Shown here: positions 10,101-18,956 of the stretch, piece after piece
How positions within the stretch are numbered: the first letter of the stretch is position 1
Layout of the letters: the number at the start of each line of letters is the position of its first letter
NCBI GenBank assembly: GCA_030141605.1
Contig: JAQGDQ010000354.1
Coordinates: 207,665-245,380, forward strand
DNA: 37,716 bases
From: Tubiluchus corallicola
Taxonomy: Eukaryota; Priapulida; Priapulimorpha; Priapulimorphida; Tubiluchidae
Reading direction: 5' to 3'
Made by a program: the position numbers and the translations under genes
The notes under the pieces: generated by a model
What the model saw: only the letters and a program-made list of their open reading frames with translations
Told to the model about the DNA's origin: nothing
Databases searched by the model: none

Positions 10101-10871
10101 ACTCGCTTCAGCGATTTTTAGTAAAAAAAATCTGATTAATACTCGACACAAGTCAAAACAAATGAAAAAAGCATTGAAGAAATGGAATGTTTGATGCTGG
10201 AAGAAAAAGAGAAGAAAGAGAGTCTACTGTCTGCAGTTAACAAGCAAATGTTTCTTTGATAAGTAGGTTTTGTGAGGCAATTAGGCAGCCATAACGAGTG
10301 ACAGGTTAAATGCTTAAACGTAGGTTAAACAATTAGTAATTCTACTAGTTATTTAGTAATAGTAACTGCGCCACCGAATAATTATCTAAGCAAATTTTAT
10401 AACACGCACATTTATAGTTAAAAACAACACAACTTTTTTAAAATCTTTTCCTTTAAAGGGTTAAAAGTTAAAATCATGTCAAACTTTTCGACTAGCTACT
10501 GCTGACATTTATAGTTAAAAACAACACAACTTTTTTAAAATCTTTTCCTTTAAAGGGTTAAAAGTTAAAATCATGTCAAACTTTTCGACTAGCTACTGCT
10601 GTCATCATCAGTGGTAAATTTATCACTAATTTTTAACTATAAATTATCTAAGCAGTTTTTAAGATGTCTTGAAATTTAGCAGACGTGCCAGTCAATAGGC
10701 GTAACATGGTCGATTTTTGTAAATACAAGGTGTCCATTTCCGAGGTATTTCGGTAGCCCTTAGCACTAGTTTTATACGAAGTGTATCTAGCTATATAAGA
10801 CTTCCATAACGTACCTCATGAGCTAGAGCAACACCAGCGACTAACACAAGCAAGACAATCTTCCAAATCAT
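924..10871 (-). CDS. Secreted Lys/His-rich cysteine-free protein, 4 exons (unrecognised family)
   Basis: Spliced CDS on the minus strand: exons 10815-10871, 4098-4316, 2048-2186 and 924-1141 (57+219+139+218 nt, 210 residues plus TAG). All introns are GT-AG and the phases agree (0, 0, 1). Exon 1 encodes a textbook signal peptide (MIWKIVLLVLVAGVALA, probable cleavage after ALA). Residues about 20-92 are rich in Glu, His and Pro, contain the basic run KHKR, and repeat ERPIFP twice. Residues 93-210 are strongly basic: 14 Lys in 46 residues of exon 3, and 15 Lys plus 6 Arg in 71 residues of exon 4, with helix-like spacing. No cysteine occurs anywhere. I do not recognise the family. A cationic secreted product (matrix/adhesive protein or antimicrobial precursor) is only a guess. 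The exon 2 donor GTTAAT is weak. Confidence rests on the four matching phases and the signal peptide. Confidence 0.72.
1160..1651. repeat. Minisatellite, 41-bp unit, about 12 copies
   Basis: Tandem units with core GTGAATAGGYCTAAAGGAR, then GACTRCAGTTAATAATTT, differing at a few positions. Lies in intron 3 of the secreted-protein gene, starting about 18 bp from the exon 4 acceptor. Read in the gene's direction each unit contains TTATTAAC, a pyrimidine tract and TTTAG, which looks like a 3' splice site. Confidence 0.95.
2048..2186 (-). CDS. Secreted protein exon 3 (Lys-rich)
   Basis: Acceptor TTTGCAG at 2187; donor G|GTATGA at 2048/2047. It encodes 46 residues plus one base, beginning GPKPHKIGYKKKK and then KKLKKKLAK, a cationic helix-like run. 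Phase 1 at the end matches exon 4. Confidence 0.7.
2430..2800. mobile_element. Foldback MITE
   Basis: Arms of about 110 bp, near 2432-2545 and 2683-2796, are inverted copies (outer ACGAATG and CATTCGT; inner GTCAAGTTCTGGGATTC and GAATCCCAGAACTTGAC). No target duplication could be assigned. Lies just upstream of exon 3 in intron 2 of the secreted-protein gene. Confidence 0.8.
2940..3020. repeat. ACGC/ACAA microsatellite
   Basis: Runs of ACGCACGC and then ACAAACAAAC directly before the 41-bp array. Confidence 0.9.
3078..3692. repeat. Minisatellite, 41-bp unit, about 15 copies
   Basis: Unit core CCCTACTCACTATCTTCAAA, then CTCTCCCGGCGGGGACC; more GC-rich than its surroundings. All frames are open because the unit lacks stops. 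In the minus (gene) direction most units contain GTGAGT, a strong 5' splice-site hexamer; the last three have GTGTGT instead. Confidence 0.95.
4098..4316 (-). CDS. Secreted protein exon 2 (acidic/His-rich)
   Basis: 73 codons, entered after TTTTTGACAG and left at AAG|GTTAAT, phase 0 at both ends. It starts EESDSLQHLDG, contains HHNREHKHKR, and then an imperfect repeat, QKERPIFPEND and QGERPIFPGETND. It ends VPKK, a possible dibasic processing site. Confidence 0.7.
4618..5490. mobile_element. hAT-like MITE, interrupted by a second element
   Basis: Ends CAGGGGCGTAT and ATACGCCCCGG form imperfect terminal inverted repeats. Flanks ATAATAAT and ATAGTAAC agree at 6 of 8 positions, as for an aged 8-bp target duplication. 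The element at 4732-5192 is inserted in it. Confidence 0.6.
4732..5192. mobile_element. hAT-like MITE, copy A (nested)
   Basis: Ends CAGGGGTGTG and CACACCCCTG, flanked by a perfect 8-bp target duplication GTATACGT (4724-4731 and 5193-5200). Contains GCGGCCCGG near one end. A second copy, in the opposite orientation, lies at 36673-37165. Confidence 0.9.
5491..6130. other. Intron sequence without recognised features
   Basis: AT-rich intron 1 of the secreted-protein gene, with AAAT-type simple repeats near 5878-5914 and 6136-6160. Nothing else supported. Confidence 0.5.
6185..6560. repeat. Imperfect inverted repeat built of GTGCCATTTTTACCTA-type units
   Basis: Left arm about 6195-6270 (GGTAAAAATGACACAGG type) and right arm about 6469-6560 (GTGCCATTTTTACCTAC type) are degenerate reverse complements, each internally repeated. 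Probably a foldback element; termini not resolved. Confidence 0.5.
6826..7135. repeat. Minisatellite, 37-bp unit, about 8 copies, carrying DR1-like motifs
   Basis: Unit core CAATTGACCTTTGACCTTGA, then AACACTTATCAATGTTG. Reverse complement GGTCAAAGGTCA is a DR1 arrangement of nuclear-receptor half sites. Two or three units are close to perfect; the others have CTTTTGACC or single changes. Confidence 0.9.
7308..7690 (-). mobile_element. Possible solo LTR or promoter fragment
   Basis: On the minus strand a TATATAAG box (about 7442-7449) is followed about 110 bp later by AATAAA (7329-7334), the spacing of an LTR. A TG start near 7690 is possible, but no matching 5-bp target duplication was found. 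Confidence 0.3.
8154..8203 (-). promoter_or_regulatory. TATA box with clustered heat-shock elements
   Basis: On the minus strand TATATAAG (8161-8154) lies 10 bp downstream of two perfect three-unit heat-shock elements: TTCnnGAAnnTTC at 8172-8184 and GAAnnTTCnnGAA at 8191-8203. More GAA/TTC units follow at 8230-8250. An AATAAA lies at 7986-7991, about 165 bp downstream. This is either a heat-inducible LTR or a promoter inside intron 1 of the secreted-protein gene, in its direction. Confidence 0.6.
8320..9780. other. Intron sequence without recognised genes
   Basis: AT-rich. A short palindromic stretch of GAAGTATATA/TATATAGTATA lies at about 9203-9245. The open frame at 8743-9039 has no recognisable domain. 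Confidence 0.4.
9781..10037 (+). mobile_element. Possible LINE 3' tail
   Basis: AT-rich sequence ending GAAATAAATATTAAA and then TAATCTAATCTAATC, a short terminal tandem of the kind left by some non-LTR retrotransposons. No coding part found. Confidence 0.3.
10409..10602. repeat. Tandem duplication, 97-bp unit, 2 copies
   Basis: Two near-identical copies starting CATTTATAGTTAAAAACA, at 10409 and 10506, ending CGACTAGCTACTGCTG. Confidence 0.95.
10815..10871 (-). CDS. Secreted protein exon 1 (signal peptide)
   Basis: The ATG at 10871 opens 19 codons: a Lys at position 4, a hydrophobic core of Ile/Leu/Val/Ala, then ALA and HE. The exon ends in phase 0 before GTACGT. There is no second Met. The intron that follows is about 6.5 kb. 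Confidence 0.72.
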
Positions 10872-12413
10872 GTCAACTATTCACAAAAATACTTTCGAAG
10901 TTAATTGAATATTGGCAAAGAAAGTATGGCGTCGTACAATGGTCTGATGCCCGCAGGTATACCGTGACGAGATTCCTTGATTCGTGCTAAACATCATCCG
11001 ACATCCTCTGATGAACGTAGGGGTGGAGCGACAACTTTTGGAAAGTAAACAGGTATTTATTACCTGAGCTAATCCCTAGTCCTAGAGTACTTGTGACAGA
11101 ACCATCGGTGGAGAGATACATCAATCTTTTTCCTTGGTTTGATTTTACAGAGGAACTTCGCAATCCCAGTTTTTAGGCAAAACGTAAGAGGACGTTCGTT
11201 GTGTTGCTCACACTGGCCCAGGCATAGTGAACAAGCCCCCCAAACATAATGCACAAACATTACACAGAGAATGAAGGCAAACAACTCACGTTAAATGTTC
11301 GGTTTGCTGCGCCATTCTGGGACAAGTTAGGTTAGCTGTCACGGATGTAAGTAACACAGGAATCCTTTTTCATTACACAAAACGTTTGCAGGAGTAAAAC
11401 GTTACACAGCGTGTTGAAATTTCGTCCTAATGCTGTTGCAGCTGGGCAGTTGAAAGGAGCCATACCGTTGCACTAACAAAATATGGATGCAGAGCTGGAT
11501 TGTCCTATAGTCTGTGATGACAGGATAGTTTAATAAACATCAGATACAAATGACTGTGTTAAAGTCGCAATTGATTATTATTCAAAACAAGAACAACAAT
11601 GAGCGTGCGCTCAAACTCAGGCGCTAAATCAGTTCTAACATTGCAGTGCCATCTATTGTGATTTATGTAAATCAAGATTAATGAACAAACTGTTATCATT
11701 ACAAGGGCCCTGTTTGGGGTCCTCAACATTTGGTAAAAATATGTTTTTCATTATGGTTGTGTTGAAATATGTGTTGGTTTGCAGTAATCATTAAAATAAT
11801 TGTATTTCTTAAAGAATACTTCTATAGAAAAACACACACAAGTTCAATACTTCACATTACTTCAAGCTATGTAAACAAATGTTGCTAAAATATATCATAA
11901 GTAAAAAATATTCGAGGCGAGTGAGCGGGTGGCCCCATAATTTTGTTAGCATAGGGGCCCCAATAGTTCATAATTCGGTCCTGTATGGATGCAGGAAAAG
12001 ATATAAACAGAGGAGGAAAGTGGACAAAAGAGCTCACGGCGAAAAAGAGAGATGGGAAGAAAGAGATTCTAAGCAGAGGACTTATTGGAGAAAAACGAAG
12101 AGTAAATGACTGAAGGACGGAACGAGAAGGAAGCTTTGCAAAATAGAGGAACTGACAACCAGAAATGCAAAAAATGTAATAAATATCAATGCTTTTATTC
12201 AGCTTAAAGATTTAACAAAAATGATGGTAACATTGGAATTACTCTACACGTTACCAGAGTAAATGATGCAAAAACTCTGCTAAATGATTGTTGTGCTAGC
12301 AATATTATTACAACAACAGTCAGTTTCAAACATGTAGTCTAACCAGTAAATGTGGAAAATGCGAAGGAACAATCTTATAAATTTTCATTTAAGTGTTTTA
12401 AACTAGGTTCATT
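10872..12413. other. Intergenic region between NDUFB7 and the secreted-protein gene
   Basis: Should hold the promoter of the secreted-protein gene near 10872-11100; no convincing TATA box was found. A TTTATT (AATAAA on the minus strand) near 12194 could serve NDUFB7. Open frames here have no recognisable domains. Confidence 0.4.
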
Positions 12414-12593
12414 GTTATTCGTTTATTAGAAGTCTTACTCAAAATGCAAAATGAACACAAGTCATGTGGTTGTTATTCGTTTTTTAGAAGTCTTACTCAA
12501 AATGCAAAATGAACACAAGTCCTGTGGTTGTTATTCGTTTTTTAGAAGTCTTACTCAAAATGCAAAATGAACACAAGTCCTGTGGTTGTTATA
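12414..12593. repeat. Tandem repeat, 58-bp unit, 3 copies
   Basis: Units start GTTATTCGTT at 12414, 12472 and 12530 and end ACACAAGTCCTGTG. Copies 2 and 3 are almost identical. Confidence 0.95.
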
Positions 12594-12723
12594 ACTAATG
12601 GAGTTCAGAGCAACATGAAATGAATCCACATTTGCCTTTAATGATGTTAATAGTTTACATAATATAACACATGTAATTACCGCACCAAGTACAGTCTACA
12701 AAAACAATTTAAAAAAACTATGA

Positions 12724-12820
12724 CTATTGTATTTGTAATGCAGCTTCCGCAGCCTGCCTTCGTTTCTTCCGCCGGATGAGCCTCTTTTCACGTTCGTATT
12801 CCTTCATTCGTAAAATGTAA
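12724..12820 (-). CDS. NDUFB7: NDUFB7 exon 3
   Basis: Acceptor TTTATTGCAG. Completes a split Asp codon and continues YILRMKEYEREKRLIRRKKR, ending QIQ and TAG. Too short to stand out as an open frame; found by following the family's C-terminal sequence. Confidence 0.93.
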
Positions 12821-12982
12821 CTGCAATAAAAAGTTGGTTGCTCTTTAATCTTTATTTATTTGGCTTCACAAACGCGAAGCCATTGACAAATTCAAGTTTT
12901 CTCATTTTCAATAGGCGTATCATACTGTAGTCACAACTGTTACGTTTTTTTATAATGGAGACTTTGATTATTCTAACAGCAC

Positions 12983-13022
<40 letters not shown>

Positions 13023-16000
13023 GTAATAATAATACATATTTCATATAGGACATAGACCAGGGATAACACCTTAAGTAACTCAATACTTATTTCCAATGCG
13101 GTCCCAATTATTATTACCCGCATGTTACTTTGCTAAACTCACGTGCTTGGTCGAAGAACAAGCGGTACTATTTTTCAAATCTTTGATATGACTCGGCCGA
13201 GAGTTGAACCAGCGACATGCCGGGTGAGAAGCGAGCACGATACACAACTTTTTGCTGGGTTACAAAAACCAGAGTACAGGACAACTTATTACATCAAAGT
13301 CCCGCGGAGACAATTGCTAATCTATCATGCCCTTAAAATTTGCAGTGTAAGCCTCGGGTGTCTTGCTCAGCATGCAATCTTGAAGGGGGTGATTAGAGCA
13401 GCGACTCCCAGAACTCAAGATCCTCTGCCATATCATCGTGACGACTCACAAGCTTGTATGGTGAATAATGATCATCGACACATCATCGTGATGACTCACA
13501 AGTTTGTATGGTGGATAATGATCATCGACACATCATCGTGACGACTCACAAGCTTGTATGGTGAATAATGATCATCGACACATCATCGTGACGACTCACA
13601 AGTTTGTATGGTGGATAATGATCATCGACACATCATCGTGACGACTCACAAGCTTGTATGGTGAATAATGATCACCGGCACATCATCGTGACGACTCACA
13701 AGCTTGTATGGTGAATAATGATCACCGACGCATCATCGTGACGACTCACAAGCTTGTATGGTGAATAATGATCATCGGCACATCATCGTGACGACTCACA
13801 AGCTTGTATGGTGAATAATGATCATCGGCACATCATCGTGACGACTCACAAGCTTGTATGGTGAATAATGATCACCGGCACATCATCGTGACGACTCACA
13901 AGCTTGTATGGTGAATAATGATCATCGGCACATCATCGTGACGACTCACAAGCTTGTATGGTGAATAATGATCACCGACGCATCATCGTGACGACTCACA
14001 AGCTTGTATGGTGAATAATAATCACCGACGCATCATCGTGACGACTTACCAAGCTTGTATGGTGAATAATAATCACCGACACATCATCGTGACGACTCAC
14101 AAGCTTGTATGGTGAATAATGATCACCGACACATCATCGTGACGACTCACAAGCTTGTATGGTGAATAATGATCACCGACACATCATCGTGACGACTCAC
14201 AAGCTTGTATGGTGAATAATGATCACCGGCACATCATCGTGACGACTCACAAGCTTGTATGGTGAATAATGATCACCGACGCATAATCGTGACGACTCAC
14301 AAGCTTGTATGGTGAATAATGATCATTGGCACATCATCGTGACGACTTACCAAGCTTGTATGGTGAATAATGATCATCGACACATCATCGTGACGACTTA
14401 CCAAGCTTGTATGGTGAATAATAATCACCGACGCATCATCGTGACAACTTACCAAGTTTGTATGGTGAATAATTATCACCGACGCATCATCGTGACGACT
14501 CACAAGTTTGTATGGTGGATAATGATCATCGACACATCATCGTGACGACTCACAAGTTTGTATGGTGGATAATGATCATCGACACATCATCGTGACGACT
14601 CACAAGCTTGTATGGTGAATAATGATCATCGGCACATCATCGTGACGACTCACAAGCTTGTATGGTGAATAATGATCACCGACGCATCATCGTGACGACT
14701 CACAAGCTTGTATGGTGAATAATGATCACCGGCACATCATCGTGACGACTCACAAGCTTGTATGGTGAATAATGATCACCGACGCATAATCGTGACGACT
14801 CACAAGCTTGTATGGTGAATAATGATCATTGGCACATCATCGTGACGACTTACAAGTTTGTATGGTGAATAATAATCACCGACGCATCATCGTGACGACT
14901 TACCAAGCTTGTATGGTGAATAATAATCACCGACGCATCATCGTGACGACTTACCAAGTTTGTATGGTGAATAATGATCACCGACGCATCATCGTGACGA
15001 CTTACCAAGCTTGTATGGTGAATAATAATCATCGACACATCATCGTGACAACTCACAAGTTTGTATGGTGAATAATGATCACCGACGCATCATCGTGACG
15101 ACTTACCAAGCTTGTATGGTGAATAATGAACAATGAGGCCAGCCACATGTTTCTGTCTTGCCTCATGAGCTCAAAAGATGTCAGCACAGAGGGAGGAAAC
15201 ATTTTTTTCAAAAAATATTTGTTAAAGCTTTGTGAATGTTTAAATACTGAATCGTGGTTAGAGTCAAAATTTGTTTATTTCCCACCGGTTAGCAGTAATG
15301 TTTTAAAGTTTTTCAATGCACATTTTTTCACGCTTTGTTTTTTAGTTTTGCATTACCAAATCATCGTGTAATTATCAATCATTGTATAGTCTCTTTTTTT
15401 ACATCATGAACGCACGTATGTTCTGACATTTACGGTGTAAGCGGTAACACTACTCGGCTGTTAATATACAAATTTGGCAAAAAATTCACATTTTTTAGCC
15501 TCTAGTACAATGAGCATCGTACAAAACAGCAACCCAGGCCGAGTGTTACCCCTGGAAAAACATGGCTGCGTCCTGATTTCCGAGAAAGAAAGATGTTATA
15601 ATAATGATTGCGTTTTACATTTTAAATAAAAAAAAACTGCGTCAAGTACTTATATGAACATACAGAAAAATTTCCGGCCAGGTATGCAATAAAAAAAAAA
15701 TACCCGGGCGATTAGATGGAAACAGAAGTATTTTTATTGCCATTCTGCTATGTTCTTGGATCGCATAAGAGTAGACTTACATTTTCTCTTTTAGTACAGT
15801 GGAACTGAAGTCCAGTGAGTTTCCACGCGATCCAGTTCATTCGAAAAAACAGTTTTCAGGATGCTGCTACAGCAACTCCACGTAACTCAAAATCGCATAA
15901 CTCAAATTTTCGCCTAACACAAAAAATCTCATCGGAATGGACGAAATCCTTCGTTTTTCCCACAAAAAAACATCATTTCGCTCAAAATACATAACTCAAA

Positions 16001-18352
16001 AATTCGCAAAGCTCGAATAAAAAAAATTGTGGTCCATTTAATCAAAATATATGTAATTTACTTCGTCTAACTCAAAAATGCAATTCATACTCTAGAGAAA
16101 TAAAAAGTTTCGTACAACACAGGCCTTGGAGTAGATGAAGATAACGGAATACTTAACAGAAAGTGTGTAAATAATTGAACTGCGCACAAATTGCGTTGTA
16201 GTATGTAAGATATTGGTAGCCCCATATTGTTTATTTTGGATATAAGCACGTGGTGCCTCCTTGTGTTTGTTTTTTGCAAATTTAGGCTGTTGATCGATAG
16301 GTGAGCTGGGACAAGAAATAGGCCATTGGCCTTCATTTTGCAGACAGGATAGGAAAGAAGTCATTCTTGTTCAGTACGTCGTGTCGTTTTATAACTAAAT
16401 TTTGTCAGTCGAGTTCTCTTTAGCAAGTTAGTAAGATGCGGCAAAGTGTAAGTTTGATTTCTTCATATTTCATAATATTATTATACATTTTCACTATAGC
16501 AGTTAATTATCTTTTTGACATTGTATTAACAGAAAATGTTTTTATTTGCTTCAGATAAAACGAAGACGAGTCGCACGTAATATGTCAGTCAGTCAGTCAG
16601 TCAGTCAAATATGTCATGATGTGATACTGATTTTGGGATGAGACGATGATTGCCCATTTTGGACAATAAGAAATCATAAATTACATTTAAAAGACTGTTG
16701 GACTTGTATTTAGCACATGTGGTACGCATTGTTCAACAATGTTGTGTACACGTTGCTTTTTGTAACATAAAAAATCGTGTTTCACCACATAATTTGTTAT
16801 TTTTCATGTAATTGGCATCAAATCTCGTCGTTTATCCATAGAAGAGTTGACTTTCTGCCTTGTATTTAGCTCGCCGTCTGGCAGGGCCTATTTCAAGCTA
16901 AGCGAGGCCTCCTCGGGGAGGGGGGGTGTCGTCACCATGGTTGGCGCTCAGAACATTTTTGAACTGCTAGAATGCCGGAGAAGCATTTTCGAAGAGAAAA
17001 TATGGAGTTATACAGTATGTTCGCATAAAGCAAAAAAAAATAATGTTACCTTGGCGCGAGGCCTCCCTTGAAGGTGAGGCCCCGGGGAAGTATCCCCACT
17101 TCCCCCCCTTGAAATAGGCCCTGCCATCTGGAGGAGGGGTTTAGAGTTTCTATGCTGTAAAATGTTCAACATCACCTAACTCAAAATATCACCTTGAAGT
17201 TTTTTCAGTCCGATTTGATTTGAGTTGTGTGGAGTTTACTGTATGACCATATCCTTCAAGACTGCAGGCTGTGTGAGACACGCGGGGCTTTCACGCTAAA
17301 TTTCAGGGTGTGATAGGTTCACACTGATGTAACAAACTGCGCTGTACTATTACTCATGGTTTTTATAGCTGCCCTCTACAAAATGTTACGTACCACCCGG
17401 TATAAAAATTCTTAATAAAATACAAGTTATACCATCAAGGGCCACACTGTATTTTGCACACCTCGTTGCTGGTAATGACAATAAGCTTTAAAACAACCCA
17501 GAAAAGAGTTTGCAAAGCATCTCATATCAGCTTCATCATGAAACACCAATTAAACGAACTCCTGAAAGCTTTTTTGTTACTGCCATTAGACGCGTTTGGA
17601 GCAAAATTGTTTCTTAATTAATACTTACTCGTCGTACTGGCATTTGTCATAGGCATGCTTTTCTTTCTTACATCTTCTTACTAGAAATGGAAACACGTCA
17701 TGTCTGCATTGTTTCCACGCGATAAGGTGGTGGGCACAATAGTCTCGTTGCCATAGCGGCAAGCCAACAGCTTCCATCTCTTCTCGAGATGCTACCATGA
17801 CTGAAATCAAGAATAAACTGTTAGTCGAAGAACAATTGAGGAATCCTTGTTGAGAAAATATCGAACTTTATGTATACATACTGTAAAACAGTAAAGGCAA
17901 AGTCTAGTAAAAACCCTGAAAAACACAAAGACAAGATTCATTTACTGTTGCTCGTTGAACAGAGAACATTAGCACTAACGGCTGTTTAGCGAGTTGCACT
18001 TACAACAATACGGGTAATGACGCAACACACAAATAGCATGTAGGTTATATACCCTGACGTTGGCAGCATGACAACCGTGGGCAATTATCTGTAAAACCAG
18101 AGTTCTGCAGGCATATAACAATAGTGATATAAATGACGTGCGACTAAATTAGATACATTTTACTGACGAGGCGGTATTGATTTTCCTGTTTAGGCTGTAC
18201 AGTGCTTAGGACTACGTTACTATCGTACCTCTCTCTTTCCTACCCTCTGGCCAACCAAGGAGTGGATCGAACGTTGAAGGTTTTTCGTTATTTGGTGTAC
18301 AGTCTCTGTCTCTCCAGTATGCATTGTAATTTGCACTCCATTTCATACCCAT
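12724..18352 (-). CDS. NDUFB7: NADH dehydrogenase [ubiquinone] 1 beta subcomplex subunit 7
   Basis: Complete spliced CDS on the minus strand: exons 18229-18352, 17629-17800 and 12724-12820 (124+172+97 nt, 130 residues plus TAG; human about 137). The product is an accessory subunit of mitochondrial complex I on the intermembrane-space face. The CHCH signature is explicit: Cys63 and Cys73, then Cys85 and Cys95, each pair spaced CX9C, inside RDYCAHHLIAWKQC and RCKKEKHAYDKC. The conserved PEGRKER, MVA and YILRMKEYE stretches flank it, and the tail is basic (RRKKRRQAA). The start MG fits the N-myristoylated Gly2 known in mammals. Oxidation by the MIA40 relay is known for the family. Intron 1 is 428 bp; intron 2 is 4.8 kb and full of repeats. 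The gene is head-to-head with NEK8. Confidence 0.95.
12965..13035. repeat. AAT trinucleotide microsatellite
   Basis: About 20 AAT/ATA triplets with one AGT interruption. Explains a spurious poly-Tyr frame on the minus strand. Confidence 0.97.
13143..13300 (+). other. Possible transposon-derived fragment
   Basis: The frame encodes DMTRPRVEPATCRVRSEH, resembling the TRPGIEPATSR-type fragment seen often in repeat-derived ORFs of many animals. Too short to assign a family. Confidence 0.3.
13427..15128. repeat. Minisatellite, 50-bp unit, about 34 copies
   Basis: Unit core GACGACTCACAAGCTTGTAT, then GGTGAATAATGATCACCGAC and a CATCATCGT spacer; some units are 51 bp with ACTTACCAAGC. The unit holds two palindromes, ACAAGCTTGT and TGATCA. 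Lies in NDUFB7 intron 2; on that gene's strand nearly every unit has GTGAGT or GTAAGT. Confidence 0.97.
15129..15869. other. NDUFB7 intron 2 sequence without recognised features
   Basis: AT-rich. The 81-residue open frame at 15126 begins inside the last array unit and has no recognisable domain. Confidence 0.4.
16584..16607. repeat. GTCA tetranucleotide microsatellite
   Basis: Six GTCA units in a row. Confidence 0.95.
16882..17123. mobile_element. hAT-like MITE nested in the pogo-like element
   Basis: Perfect 16-bp terminal inverted repeats CAGGGCCTATTTCAAG and CTTGAAATAGGCCCTG. Flanks CCGTCTGG and CCATCTGG agree at 7 of 8 positions. GC-rich compared with its surroundings. Confidence 0.9.
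17629..17800 (-). CDS. NDUFB7: NDUFB7 exon 2 (CHCH domain)
   Basis: Acceptor TTGATTTCAG; donor GA|GTAAGT. Holds all four cysteines of the twin CX9C motif. Phases 1 and 2 match the neighbouring exons. Confidence 0.95.
18229..18352 (-). CDS. NDUFB7: NDUFB7 exon 1
   Basis: The ATG at 18352 begins MGMKWSANYNAYW; 41 codons plus one base, donor G|GTACGA. The Met-Gly start is conserved in the family. The second ATG, two codons later, is less likely because it would lose Gly2. Confidence 0.92.
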
Positions 18353-18909
18353 TTTAATGCAATTTTTTAAAAATTAAAAACAAAACACCCCAAAAAATCT
18401 AAAAAATGTCTTGCACTAGAACTCTAACAAAATCGTTAGCATTTTGCAGCGTCGCTCCCTAGATGTCGCTCAAATGGGTGTGTCATAAATTTCTTAGCAT
18501 ACGTAAATATATTTTCTTCAGAAGTGCAGCTAGTGAATATTAAAATTGCTTAGTGCAGATTCTGTGAATTTTGCGCAGAAAACAAAAACAAATCGTTGCT
18601 GATTGTTCTGTAATAATGGACATTAATTCTAACACGCCTGAAACCATACCTATAATTTTTTAAAGTGAGGTTTATGCGAAAGCACTGTTTTTGGTGCGCC
18701 TTGTTTCTTTGGAATGCTTCTAACGTTTTACAGTTACAATATTTCGTGTAAAATGTCAGCGTACTTTCGTGTACGTAATTTCATTGACTTGCACTGATTT
18801 TAATTTAACCCTCAGTGCAAAGTAAATCTTATATACCAAGTTTAACTGAAACAATTGTTTAGACAGATGCTAAGTGTCCATTTGCATATTGCGTGTGCTA
18901 AGTACGAAG
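18353..18909. promoter_or_regulatory. Probable bidirectional promoter NDUFB7/NEK8
   Basis: 557 bp separate the two start codons, which point away from each other, so both 5' UTRs and core promoters must lie here or share sequence unless there are upstream non-coding exons. No convincing TATA box or CpG-rich core was seen. The region is AT-rich. The inference rests on gene layout only. Confidence 0.5.
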
Positions 18910-18956
18910 ATGGAAAATTATGAAAAAATAAAAGTGGTTGGGCGAGGCGCTTACGG
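18910..18956 (+). CDS. NEK8: NEK8 exon 1
   Basis: ATG in context GAAGATGG encodes [15 protein letters not shown] plus two bases of a Gly codon, then GTATGT. Too short for an ordinary ORF scan; identified by the NEK8 N-terminus and the Gly-rich loop. Confidence 0.93.

Larger units (their letters stand above)
15870..17241. mobile_element. pogo/Tigger-like element, non-autonomous
   Basis: Left end CAGCAACTCCACGTAACTC and right end GAGTTGTGTGGAGTTTACTG are imperfect inverted repeats flanked by TA on both sides. Internal ACTCAAAA-type repeats near both ends fit the Tc1/mariner-pogo style. No transposase frame remains; a hAT-like MITE is nested in it. Confidence 0.65.

Noticed and set aside
12852-13037. 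Poly-tyrosine frame
   Set aside because: Product of the AAT microsatellite.
13427-15128. CRISPR-like or protein-coding repeat array (VNNDHRHIIVTTYQ)
   Set aside because: Units are contiguous and vary inside, with no constant repeat/unique spacer structure; eukaryotic context; frames break at 50/51-bp units.
16085-16364. Two overlapping minus-strand frames of 83-90 codons
   Set aside because: They lie in the pogo-like element interior, do not resemble a transposase and show no splice support.
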